Numbered from the stretch's first letter, positions 7,905 through 15,497 are shown. The stretch: 26,956 bases of DNA from Chloroflexota bacterium (GCA_902812455.1 CADDZH010000073.1:1-26956), one strand, 5' to 3'. The notes: generated by a model from the sequence alone, not told the origin. Numbers and translations are program-made.

Positions 7905-8048
7905 TTGAATTTTACCATTCAAGATCGGCAAAAGCGGTGTGGGACATGTCATGTTGAGCGAAGCGAAACATCCGCTGCCGATCGACGCAGATCCGCAGGC
8001 TTCGCTCAGGATGACAAACCATTACCGGTTTTGATCGTCAAATTCCAT
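7905..8048. repeat. Composite palindromic element, copy 3 (GATCGGCAA-type arms)
   Basis: Inverted arms of about 24 bases (19 matches with one gap), beginning GAATTTTACC at 7907 and ending GGTTTTGATCGTCAAATTC at about 8045, flank a CATGTCATGTTGAGCGAAG core that closes with GCTTCGCTCAGGATGACA. The core is the same as in the elements at 2583 and 12604, but the arms are of the other type, seen also at 36-71 and 14753-14942. It separates yhbH from prkA within their presumed operon. Confidence 0.65.
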
Positions 8049-8078
8049 CATCACGCCCATTCAATACCCCCGACAGCT

Positions 8079-11000
8079 CTATCGATTGAGTAAACTTCCC
8101 GTATAGCGCAGGATTTCATTCGCACATACATGGCAGTAGCCATGCTCGGTCATCAACCGATCAACGACCTCGTTGATCTTACGCAATTGCTCCTTGTCAG
8201 GCGTGCGTGTCGATGTGGTAATCTTCACAACATCGCGCAGATCGGCAAAGAGCTTCTTCTCGATAGCTTCCTTCAAGCGCTCGTGGCTGGTATAGTCGAA
8301 GCTCAATCCCTTGCGCGCAAGCGACGAGATACGGATAAGAATCTCTTCACGGAATGCTCGCTTGGCATTCTCCGTCACGCCGATCTGCTCCTCGATGGAG
8401 CGCATCAACTGCTCGTCAGGCTCGATCTCCTCGTCGGTAATCGGGTCGCGCAGCTTGGTTCTATTGCAGTAGGCCTCAACATTATCCAGGTAGTTATTCA
8501 AGAGCGTGCGCGCCGACTCTTCATAGGAGTAGACGAACGCCCGCTGCACCTCTTTTGTGGCGATCTGGTCGTACTCTTTGCGCGCCTCGCTGATAAAGTT
8601 CAGGTAGCGCTCGCGCTCCTCTCGTGTGATACTTGTGTGCTGATCGAGTCCATCTCGCAGCGCTCGCAGCGCATCGATCGGATTAATGCAGGTCACATTC
8701 TGCCGGATAAGCGCATTCGACAGGCGGTTGATGACATAACGCGGGGAAATGCCATCCATACCCTCGCGTACTGCCTCCTCCTGCAACTCCTTGATATCCT
8801 TCTGCTTGAAGTCCTCCATATCCTCTCCATCATAGAGGCGCAGCTTCTTCATCAAGCTCATGCCGGCTTTCTTGGAAGGTTCAAGGCGCGTCAGGACGGC
8901 GAAAATGCTGGCAATGCGCAGCGTATACGGTGCGATATGCACATTTTGCAGCGCGCTCTGCTTGAGCAGCTTCTCGTAGATCTTCACCTCATCAGAGACA
9001 CGCAAGTTGTATGGCACCTTGACCAGGATGATGCGGTCTTGCAACGCTTCCGACTTCTTATTGCCAATAAATGCCTGATACTCATGCTCATTGGTATGGC
9101 TGACCACCACTTCGTCGGCATAGATCATGCTGAAGCGCCCCGTCTTGATGTTCTGTTCCTGGCTCAACGTGAGCAATACATACAGGAATTTCTCATCCGT
9201 CTTCAGTAATTCTATGAATTCCATTATTCCGCGATTCGAGATATTCAACTCCCCATCGAAGCGATATGCTCGCGGATCACTCTCAACACCAACTTCACCA
9301 ATCGTGGAAAGGTCAATGCCGCCGACAAGCTCACTGATGTCCTGGCTGTTATGCTGGACAAAGCCATCCGCTACAAACGAATGCGTCCCCGGCACAAGCA
9401 AGTCGTAAACCGGCTCAATACCTGCGGCTCGTATCTCTCGCACTGTTAGCCACAGGTAATTCTGGCGTACCAGTTCGGCAAGTTGCGCTTGAGCCAGTTC
9501 TGGCTTCTCTGCCAGCACAACTCGCGCCCGATTGTATGATAGTTGCCTGTCTCCGCTCATGATCCGGGCCAGATAGCCATCTCCGCCATGCCCATTCAAA
9601 AGCGCCATGCCATGAGGAAGATGATCGTAATTCGTCTTACTGCTCCTGGTCTCGCGCAGCGGCGATGTCGCTTTATCACGCAATGAGGGGATCAGCTCCA
9701 CAAGGTCTAGGACCTGGTCACCTCGTAGCGTGACATTATAGAAGCTCTCCCCATCAATTTCGCTAGACCAGAGCGAGCCAACAACTCCAAGGTTGAGCAG
9801 CAGTATGTGTACCTGCCGGGCAAGTTGGCGCGACTTACTGGTGAACTTGAAGGTATTCGAGCCAGAGGAATCGCCGCGAATAGTCGCATCGCCCCAGAAA
9901 AGTCCTTCCAGGAAGGCAAGGATATCCGCCTGGCTACTGGCAAGGACGCTTGCCGGGATAGACTTGGCTCCTGCCCCGCGAGCAACGCCCAGCTCGCCAC
10001 GCAGCCATGCGCTAAGCGCCCTGTTACTAATGACAACATTGTAGTTATAGGTCTCAGCTTTGCGATGCGGCACAGCTTCTAAGCCAAACAGTGCGCGCGT
10101 TAATTCTACAAAGCGATTGATCAGCGCAGGTGAGCTATTGACGAACCAGGTTTCATAATGTGTAACACTGCCTTCGGCTGTCAAGAGACCTAACCAGTAC
10201 GCAAGCTCTGGCGTCATTATGCGTGGCTGGCGTGGTAATGGATAAAAGCTTTCCGGCAAGGGTGAACTCTGCCCGAACACCCGGCTCCCTCTAGCCAGTG
10301 CCACATAATCGCCGGCCTGCAATTCACCGATCTTTGTCCAGGCCAATTCACCACTAGATTTTAAGGTAAGAAGAGGATGGTTTGCTGTGCCACGAATGGT
10401 ATAACCAAGATTTGTTTCTACCTCGTAAATCGGTTGGAAACCGCCGCAGTAGAACTTCGAGGCTTTCTCAGGGCCTTCAATCCCCAGCACCGTCGTATCA
10501 AAGTCTACAAACTCATCCTCGCGTGGTTTCTCTGGAAGCTCGAGGTAGAGATCCTCCATCGTTCGCAGCCCCTGATCGGTTAGCACCAGAGTATCACCTG
10601 TCACGCATTTTGGATCAGACGGCGTAAACGTTCCAATACCAATACGATACTTTTCGCTGAAGGCAATGCGTTTGACCGGCACATCCTCGATGCGCCCACC
10701 ATATTCAGTATCAACCATATAGCGACAATGCGGGCATAAATCCCCTTCAATGTAGAGACCAAAATCCCTCTCCACTTCCTCTCGCAGGTCGTGCGGAATC
10801 AAGTGCAGTGGCTCCTCGTGCATTGGACAGTCTTTGATAGCGTAAATTGCACCGGCTTCGGTACGTGTATATGCCTCTAACCCGCGCTTGATCAAACCTA
10901 CAATCGTCGATTTTCCTCCACCTACTGGCCCCATCATGAGCAATATACGCTTGCGCACCTCAAGGCGCTGGGCGGCTGAATGGAAGTAATCAACAATCTG

Positions 11001-11234
11001 CTGCAGCGGCTTCTCAATGCCGAATATTTCTTTGCTGAAAAAGTTGTAGCGGGGATCACCAGAGCGAGTCGTTTCCACTCCGGCATCCATAATCATATGA
11101 TAAATCCGCTCATGCGAAAGCCGGGCCACCTCCGGCCTCTTTGTGGCAATCTCAAAGTATTGGGCGAACGTCCCTTCCCATGACAACCCCCGCTCGCGAT
11201 CCCGGTATTCTTCTAACCGCTTCACCAGGTCCAT
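8079..11234 (-). CDS. prkA: PrkA AAA+/serine protein kinase interrupted by an intein
   Basis: The 1051-residue precursor splits into PrkA N- and C-exteins (209 + 422 residues, 631 together, the normal PrkA length) around a 420-residue intein. The N-extein has the Walker A motif GPVGGGKST (102-110), the family motif DCPMHEEPLHLIP (about 135-147) and a CPHC pair (167-170). The C-extein resumes with SQDISELVGG and runs through the AAA+ core and kinase-like C-terminal region. PrkA proteins act in sporulation or stationary phase; E. coli YeaG and Bacillus PrkA are the known examples, with kinase and later protease roles proposed. ATG 11234 is chosen because a GAGAGGG site lies about six bases upstream; the open frame continues to 11294 without a better start. 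It heads the prkA-yhbH-spoVR cluster, with a long leader upstream. Confidence 0.95.
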   Translation of the reverse strand: MDLVKRLEEYRDRERGLSWEGTFAQYFEIATKRPEVARLSHERIYHMIMDAGVETTRSGDPRYNFFSKEIFGIEKPLQQIVDYFHSAAQRLEVRKRILLMMGPVGGGKSTIVGLIKRGLEAYTRTEAGAIYAIKDCPMHEEPLHLIPHDLREEVERDFGLYIEGDLCPHCRYMVDTEYGGRIEDVPVKRIAFSEKYRIGIGTFTPSDPKCVTGDTLVLTDQGLRTMEDLYLELPEKPREDEFVDFDTTVLGIEGPEKASKFYCGGFQPIYEVETNLGYTIRGTANHPLLTLKSSGELAWTKIGELQAGDYVALARGSRVFGQSSPLPESFYPLPRQPRIMTPELAYWLGLLTAEGSVTHYETWFVNSSPALINRFVELTRALFGLEAVPHRKAETYNYNVVISNRALSAWLRGELGVARGAGAKSIPASVLASSQADILAFLEGLFWGDATIRGDSSGSNTFKFTSKSRQLARQVHILLLNLGVVGSLWSSEIDGESFYNVTLRGDQVLDLVELIPSLRDKATSPLRETRSSKTNYDHLPHGMALLNGHGGDGYLARIMSGDRQLSYNRARVVLAEKPELAQAQLAELVRQNYLWLTVREIRAAGIEPVYDLLVPGTHSFVADGFVQHNSQDISELVGGIDLSTIGEVGVESDPRAYRFDGELNISNRGIMEFIELLKTDEKFLYVLLTLSQEQNIKTGRFSMIYADEVVVSHTNEHEYQAFIGNKKSEALQDRIILVKVPYNLRVSDEVKIYEKLLKQSALQNVHIAPYTLRIASIFAVLTRLEPSKKAGMSLMKKLRLYDGEDMEDFKQKDIKELQEEAVREGMDGISPRYVINRLSNALIRQNVTCINPIDALRALRDGLDQHTSITREERERYLNFISEARKEYDQIATKEVQRAFVYSYEESARTLLNNYLDNVEAYCNRTKLRDPITDEEIEPDEQLMRSIEEQIGVTENAKRAFREEILIRISSLARKGLSFDYTSHERLKEAIEKKLFADLRDVVKITTSTRTPDKEQLRKINEVVDRLMTEHGYCHVCANEILRYTGSLLNR
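9348..10607 (-). mobile_element. Class 1 intein with LAGLIDADG homing endonuclease, inside PrkA
   Basis: The insert is in frame and has all splicing blocks: Cys1 at the N-junction (C210 of the precursor, in DPK|CVTGDTL), block B with Thr and His in RGTANHPLL (T283, H286), a block F segment VYDLLVPGTHSFVADG, and block G FVQHN followed by Ser+1 of the C-extein (N629|S630). The middle carries two LAGLIDADG-type helices, LAYWLGLLTAEGS (344-356) and FLEGLFWGDA (441-450), each with its acidic residue (E354, D449), so the endonuclease may be active. The insertion lies in the highly conserved SQDISELVGG region of the AAA+ core, a typical intein target. Splicing itself is inferred, not shown. Confidence 0.93.
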
Positions 11235-11417
11235 GATTACCCTCTCTCTATTGTATGCCGGCAGGCTCCTCTCCCTGCCGCTAGGAAAACGCACTATGTG
11301 ATCGGGTTATTCACAACTTAAACATATATTCAAGACGAATAGGTGAAGCAAATCGCTTCACTTCTCCATGCCCTCTGCTATCTTCACATTCCATACTATA
11401 AGGCATGCGATAAGTTC

Positions 11418-11464
11418 AAAAAGGCTGGCTTCTTTTACCCAACAATCCAGGGAAAGAACCAGCC
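11418..11464 (-). terminator. Intrinsic terminator upstream of prkA
   Basis: On the minus strand GGCTGGTTCTTT pairs with AAAGAAGCCAGCC (one bulged base) over a 17-nt loop, and the stem is followed at once by TTTTT. It lies about 200 nt after the strong promoter and about 185 nt before the prkA start. It would either end a small RNA or act as an attenuator in the prkA leader. Confidence 0.75.
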
Positions 11465-11666
11465 CGTTCCTACGTTGCAGACGATGATTCCGTATCAAAT
11501 TGTTTGTTGCATCCCTTTGATGCTCTCGCAATGCTTCAACCTGTCCTTTCGCCTTCAAGCATTTCAGCAGGATTACGCAACACCCTCCTTCGCCTTTCTC
11601 ACTTCATCAGGGAAGACCTCCTGGACCTACAACTGCGTAGCACGGCCAAGCTAAAACACTGCTCGT
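11418..11666 (-). ncRNA. Candidate structured RNA (~250 nt) or attenuated prkA leader
   Basis: The segment runs from the predicted start of a near-consensus promoter to an intrinsic terminator. Inside, several complementary pairs are visible: AATGCTT (11530-11536) with AAGCATT (11557-11563), GTTGC (11506-11510) with GCAAC (11577-11581), and a small hairpin GCATC/GATGC (11509-11523) that overlaps one of these and so may be an alternative fold. No match to tmRNA, SRP RNA, RNase P or a T-box signature was recognised by eye. The 66-codon minus-strand frame at 11358-11558 starts with TTG, lacks a ribosome site and reads through the terminator stem, so it is not favoured. Confidence 0.5.
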
Positions 11667-11672
11667 AATCGT

Positions 11673-11701
11673 AGCATACAGCACAGATAGGCCCCTGTCA
11701 A
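11673..11701 (-). promoter_or_regulatory. Strong sigma-70 type promoter upstream of prkA
   Basis: On the minus strand a consensus -35 TTGACA (11696-11701) and a -10 TATGCT (11673-11678) are separated by exactly 17 bases. Transcription would begin near 11666 and run toward prkA, giving a leader of about 430 nt unless the terminator at 11464-11418 stops it. Confidence 0.75.
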
Positions 11702-11753
11702 GATTCAAGCTGTGAAGATCATGTGAAGGACAACAAAGATTTGTACCCGCCGG

Positions 11754-12587
11754 CTAGCACGAGATCGCCAGGCTAACGCCCGCGCCAAAGCCAACGCCAA
11801 GCACGTGGGATGCATTGCCATTCCGTACAGCCACCCCGGCATATCCGGAACTATCAGCGTAGATGAAAGGCTGGCCATCTTGCGGGCTTTCGGCAAAGAA
11901 ACGATAGCCCCTATCCACCACGACGTGGGTATCCTTAAAAATCATCTGCACCTCCACGCCGCTAAACAATTCGGGAACCATCTCAAGCGGAATATTGCTG
12001 ATGAGATTGCCAAAATGATCCACGTGAACAATATGCCCATCTACTTGCGACCCCTGTCTCACAGCCCGCTCGATATCCAGTCGCACCAGCGTCGCCGGGT
12101 CTAGCGACTCGCCAAGTTCCTGCAACGCAACACCTCGCGCCAGGTGCCCTCCGGCAGGAGCAAAAATATCACGGCCATGAAACGTCGAACTCACACTCGC
12201 CAACTGGTAGGCCGGATTCGAGAGAACAACCGCTTCGCCTACCCCCTGTTCTGCGTAAATATAGCTGAAAAGCCCATTATCAGGCCCCACAAAAAACCAG
12301 TCCCCGCAGCGGGCAGCCATAGCTCGCCGCGTGCTGCCTACCCCAGGATCAACAACACAGACATATACCGTCCCTACAGGAAAGTAGCGATAAGCAGTAG
12401 CTATTATCCACGCCCCGGAAGCCACATCTTGCGGGGGAACATCGTGCGTAATATCAATGATCTGCACATCCGGAACAATGGTAGCGATCACTCCCTTCAT
12501 CACACCTACATAGCCATCCTCCGTCCCAAAATCGGTCAAGAGCGCTACTACAGGGCGAGAATTACTAGAAAATTCCGGCTGATTCAT
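11754..12587 (-). CDS. S-adenosylmethionine hydrolase (adenosine-forming), DUF62/SAM hydroxide adenosyltransferase family
   Basis: The 277-residue protein belongs to the DUF62 family, which hydrolyses SAM to adenosine and methionine using an activated water (related to the fluorinase and chlorinase). Motifs in order: LLTDFG with Asp19, IDITHDVPPQD (about 44-54), VVDPGVGS (78-85), GPDNGL (101-106), FHGRDIFAP (about 142-150) with the conserved His, and the C-terminal-domain signature DHFGNLISN. Length is normal and no fluorinase-specific loop is obvious, so the hydrolase is favoured. ATG 12587 has AGGAG ten bases upstream; TTG starts are possible at 12608 and between. A 24-bp perfect hairpin inside a composite repeat lies upstream of the start. 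The gene stands alone on the minus strand. Confidence 0.9.
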   Translation of the reverse strand: MNQPEFSSNSRPVVALLTDFGTEDGYVGVMKGVIATIVPDVQIIDITHDVPPQDVASGAWIIATAYRYFPVGTVYVCVVDPGVGSTRRAMAARCGDWFFVGPDNGLFSYIYAEQGVGEAVVLSNPAYQLASVSSTFHGRDIFAPAGGHLARGVALQELGESLDPATLVRLDIERAVRQGSQVDGHIVHVDHFGNLISNIPLEMVPELFSGVEVQMIFKDTHVVVDRGYRFFAESPQDGQPFIYADSSGYAGVAVRNGNASHVLGVGFGAGVSLAISC

Positions 12588-12603
12588 GAACAAATTGCTC
12601 CTC

Positions 12604-12774
12604 GGCAAGGTTCAAACATGAAGGGAAGAACTTGACCGTGTACACAATCGCATCATGTCATGCTGAGCGAAGCGAAGCATCCGCTGCCGATCGACAGAGA
12701 TCCTTCGCTTCGCTCAGCATGACATGTTCAGACTTTTCTGCTGATTGAGACATTATCACGTTCAATTAAACCTT
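12604..12774. repeat. Composite palindromic element, copy 2 (GGCAAGGTTCAAA arms)
   Basis: The left arm GGCAAGGTTCAAA (12604-12616) and the right arm, read inverted as AAGGTTTAATTGAACGTG, match the two ends of copy 1 (2583-2843) well beyond the terminal repeat, but in the opposite orientation. The centre is a perfect 24-bp stem: 12654-12677 pairs with 12703-12726 around a 25-nt loop containing CCGCTGCCGATCGA. It starts 17 bases upstream of the SAM hydrolase ATG and ends about 95 bp from the next promoter. Confidence 0.72.
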
Positions 12775-12868
12775 TTGCTCCTGTGATACCGGTTTACCTG
12801 TCTTTGTTGTATCTCCTTCCTTGCCCTATGTCAATAGTACCGTTATCTATCACAAAGCGAGCAATGTA

Positions 12869-12877
12869 TGCTATACT
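12869..12877 (+). promoter_or_regulatory. Extended -10 promoter for the pseudo-receiver gene
   Basis: TGCTATACT is an extended -10 element; the -35 region 17 bases upstream is poor, as often tolerated with an extended -10. Transcription would begin near 12884, leaving a leader of about 77 nt to ATG 12961. Confidence 0.5.
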
Positions 12878-12960
12878 TTGCGCAGCGAACTGTTGAGAAA
12901 GGTGTACAGGAGAGATGGAAATAGCACAAACACAGGCACCAGGTGCAAGGAGTGCAGGCA

Positions 12961-14732
12961 TGAACATCAGTACAGGTGGGCCTCACATTCTTCTTTTTGA
13001 GCGAGACCAGCAACTGGCAGCGCTGCTTGGCAGCGAATTACAACTTGCCGGCTTTGAATGCCATGCGGCCCGTACAGCCGTCGAGGCCTTCGACATCATT
13101 GCTCGTTATCCCGTGCGCCTCGTGCTGGTCAATTTAGCGCAGGCAGCGGCCGCACGGCGTGAATTCTGGGTAGCCCTCGATACCCAGAGGCGTGGGCGCG
13201 GCTTCCAGGTCTTTACCTTCCGTTGCACAAATATCGCAGGCTATGGCCCTCCCGCAGATGAAGCCGACGATCGCCCATACGCCGTCCCTGTCGATATGGA
13301 AGTGGACGGCATGCTCGGCATCATGAACATGGTCAATACCATCCGCTCGCGCATGGCTATGGCAAATATAGGCGCCACATCGCGCGCTTCCTCAAACATA
13401 GGCGCTCAAGCAACAGTGCCATTGGCATCGGTAACGCCTGATTCTCCCAGCCCTTCTACTGGTGTCCCTTCACCAACTGCTCCCCGTAGAACCTCACCTA
13501 CCCCTGTACCTCCGTCCTCCCCGGCACAAGCTCCGCGAGCTCCGGCATCACAATCTCCCGATAGAATTCGTGCCGTAATCTACCCCAATCAGCGCGTATG
13601 GACTGCTGCTCGTGAGGGCAATGAAGGCGAGGAATCAGGTTCAGGTGAAGCACCTCTGCCAAATGAGCCGGGACTGGCTCAATTATCACGCATGTTACAG
13701 GAGCATCAAGAACATCGCACTCCATTATTAGAGGAATTAGCCCACGGGAACGCTACGCAAAGCGCTGCTACAGGTGAAAGAACCTCCTCACTGCAATCTG
13801 CGCAGGCTGCCGGTTCGACGCGCGCCAGCTCGACTCCCTTGCGCGCATCCCCCATTCAAGACCTGCCTCCTGAATATGATAGAGGAGAACAACCCGACCA
13901 GCGATCTCACGCAACGACAACGCCGGGTGAGCAAGCCTCACCATATTACGCCCAACAATCCACTTCCTCACCGCTCATGTCTATCGCCACACCTTCTCCA
14001 ACGCCGCAAACCACGCAGGCTTCAACCGCTTCGACACCAGCCAGGCAAAACCTTTTTCCATCACGCGATGAAGAAGATATCACCGCACACTCAGCAGCCG
14101 TGCCTTCTGCCTTCCATGCGAGGACAACTACATCGCCAACTCAGCAGGCAGAAGCTGCATACCGGGCAGGGCAGCCCGGCCCTCAAGCCTATAGAGGTAG
14201 CGCTAGCAGTGCCAGCGGGCATAAAGAACCTGCTGTCATCGAGAAAGTACAACCGGTAGCTCCGGCAAGTACAACCACGACAGCAGGGAGAAAGCAGGAC
14301 ATAGCGGATCATGCCATCATACAAGACATCGTGCAGAGCCTGCCGTCGATGCCCCCACCATCACCACAGCCGCAGGTGCTCAATGGCCGGGCAACGCGCT
14401 CATTGGGCAGCGTCCTCCTCGAGGGTCAGCTTGTTCCGCAAAACCGGCTGGAGGTCGCGCAGAATATCCAACGTATGCTGCGCAGCGTCGATATGAATTA
14501 CCAGCTTGGAGAAATTCTTTTGATGTTCAAATTGCTCACGCCCGACCAGTTGCTGGCAGCAAGCCTGGTAAGCCACGGCCTGCTCACAACAACGCAGATC
14601 AGCGCCCTGGGTCGTATCCGGCAGGAATTGCATTCCATCGGCCTGGAATACGACCTGGAAAACCTGCTGATCCTCTTCCGCATCCTTACACCCGAACAAT
14701 TGCGCGAAGTGCGCGCGAGCTGGTCGGCCTAA
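12961..14732 (+). CDS. Pseudo-receiver protein with disordered linker and duplicated C-terminal module
   Basis: The 590-residue protein has three parts. Residues 8-125 resemble a CheY-like receiver (HILLFERDQQLAALL, then VRLVLVNLAQ), but the phospho-acceptor Asp position is Asn58, so phosphorylation is unlikely. Residues about 140-470 are a Pro/Ser/Thr/Ala/Gln-rich, presumably disordered linker. The C-terminus carries three related motifs of the form LG.LL...LLTP.QL (482-500, 516-534, 566-584); the last two lie in a roughly 50-residue duplication and recall the MshEN/GspE N-terminal type. ATG 12961 has AAGGAG seven bases upstream; the in-frame ATG 12915 has AGGAG only two bases away and would add 15 residues. 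It is a single gene between repeats. Function is unknown; a scaffold or regulator is a guess. Confidence 0.75.
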
Positions 14733-14752
14733 GACCTCCCGTACCCATGGGG

Positions 14753-14942
14753 GTGTAGAGGCTCGATTATAATTTTTAACAATCAGGATCGGCAATGGGA
14801 AACGATCCCGTCGCCTGTAGGGACAGGGGGTGGATGAGGAGAAGAGAGGGGGCCTTGTGCCTGTCCCCGCGCCCCCTCGCTTCCCCTCCTACCACTTCTT
14901 CAAAATCATTCCCGGTTTTGGTCGTTACATTTCATTATCAAA
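14753..14942. repeat. Composite element, copy 4, with a CGCCTGTAGGGACA-type core
   Basis: The left arm (AATTTTTAAC..ATCAGGATCGGCAA, 14771-14795) and the inverted right arm (14907-14935, CCCGGTTTTGGTCGTTAC) are the GATCGGCAA-type arms also found at 7905-8048 and 36-71. The core is different: TCGCCTGTAGGGACAGG (from 14811) with GTGCCTGTCCCCGCG later, a block also found near 18861 and 22438. Downstream, 14943-14992 contains a further fragment (GCTGTGGGTGG..GGGGGCCTTGCGCTTG) related to the block at 18861. No coding sequence is evident. Confidence 0.6.
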
Positions 14943-14998
14943 GCTGTGGGTGGCGAGGCCGTAGCGTGGGGGGCCTTGCGCTTGCCCTCTTTTCTAAT

Positions 14999-15331
14999 CT
15001 AATACCGCCGCCGGTAATAATAATACCGCCGGCGGCGATACCACGCCCGGTAGGTCAATAGATGCCACAGCGCCACGAGAATGATCGCGCCGATTAGCGC
15101 CCGGATAATTGGAACACCCTGAATATAAATGTCGCCTATCCCTGAGATAACGATCACGTTCGTCAGCAGCCAGGCGCCAATAATAGCCGCAATGATTGCA
15201 CCGATAATGCCAAAAGGAAGTCGCCAGCCCACAATCGTCTCCGCAACCAGGCCGACGATAGCCGCAACGATCAGGTAAATGATAAAATCGGCACCAATCA
15301 CGATCGCCGCAATATGACCAAGTGCTATCAT
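14999..15331 (-). CDS. GlsB/YeaQ/YmgE family small membrane protein
   Basis: The 110-residue protein has three or four hydrophobic helices and the family pattern IVGLVAETIVG-RLPFGIIGAIIAAIIGAWL (about 25-55), typical of 'transglycosylase-associated' stress membrane proteins of the GlsB/YeaQ/YmgE group, whose role is unclear. It extends the usual ~85-residue length with a tail made of Arg and Tyr only at the very end (RRRRYYYYRRRY). An AGGA site lies about five bases before the ATG. The gene is flanked by repeats on both sides and is not clearly part of an operon. Confidence 0.82.
   Translation of the reverse strand: MIALGHIAAIVIGADFIIYLIVAAIVGLVAETIVGWRLPFGIIGAIIAAIIGAWLLTNVIVISGIGDIYIQGVPIIRALIGAIILVALWHLLTYRAWYRRRRYYYYRRRY
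15006..15037. other. Inverted repeat inside the 3' end of the small membrane protein gene
   Basis: CGCCGCCGG (15006-15014) and CCGGCGGCG (15029-15037) are perfectly complementary around a loop of TAATAATAATACCG. They encode the Arg/Tyr tail of the protein. The stem could work as a transcript-end hairpin, though no T-run follows on the minus strand. Confidence 0.45.
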
Positions 15332-15391
15332 AAAATCCTGCCTTTCAAAATGTGACTTTGTTAGCGAATGACACCATGAATGGAATGGCCT

Positions 15392-15497
15392 GGCAGGGCT
15401 TGTCCCTGCCCTGCTTCGGACTTCGGACTACCATGGCACGCATCGGCCAAAGCCGCCGTCACCATGGTAGGGGCAGGGCTTGTCCCTGCCCTGCTTC
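15392..15497. repeat. Array of three hairpins with 80-bp direct repeat
   Basis: A 26-bp unit (GGCAGGG-cttgt-CCCTGCC plus CTGCTTC) occurs at 15392-15417 and again at 15472-15497. Between them CTACCATGG (15428-15436) pairs with CCATGGTAG (15462-15470), enclosing CGGC/GCCG. The region lies between the desaturase-like gene and the GlsB-like gene; 15332-15391 and 15498-15565 show nothing else I can name. Confidence 0.6.

Larger units (their letters stand above)
11235..11753 (-). other. Long gap upstream of prkA
   Basis: About 520 bases lie between the SAM hydrolase stop codon and the prkA ATG. No frame in it has a ribosome site plus protein-like composition. It holds a promoter, a folded RNA candidate and a terminator (listed separately), then a GTGAAGC/GCTTCAC hairpin (11343-11361) closer to prkA. 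A TATAGT box on the minus strand near 11391-11396 might be a second, weak prkA promoter, but it lacks a good -35. Confidence 0.5.

Noticed and set aside
8130..9209. 359-residue plus-strand open frame opposite prkA
   Set aside because: Antisense shadow of the prkA C-extein; no ribosome site or domain.
11343..11654. 103-residue plus-strand open frame in the gap upstream of prkA
   Set aside because: No ribosome site, Cys/Phe/Tyr-rich composition unlike a folded protein, and it overlaps the minus-strand promoter/terminator region. Treated as noncoding.
12404..12412. TTATCCACG, a DnaA-box-like site
   Set aside because: Single site inside the SAM hydrolase gene, with no cluster around it; expected by chance.
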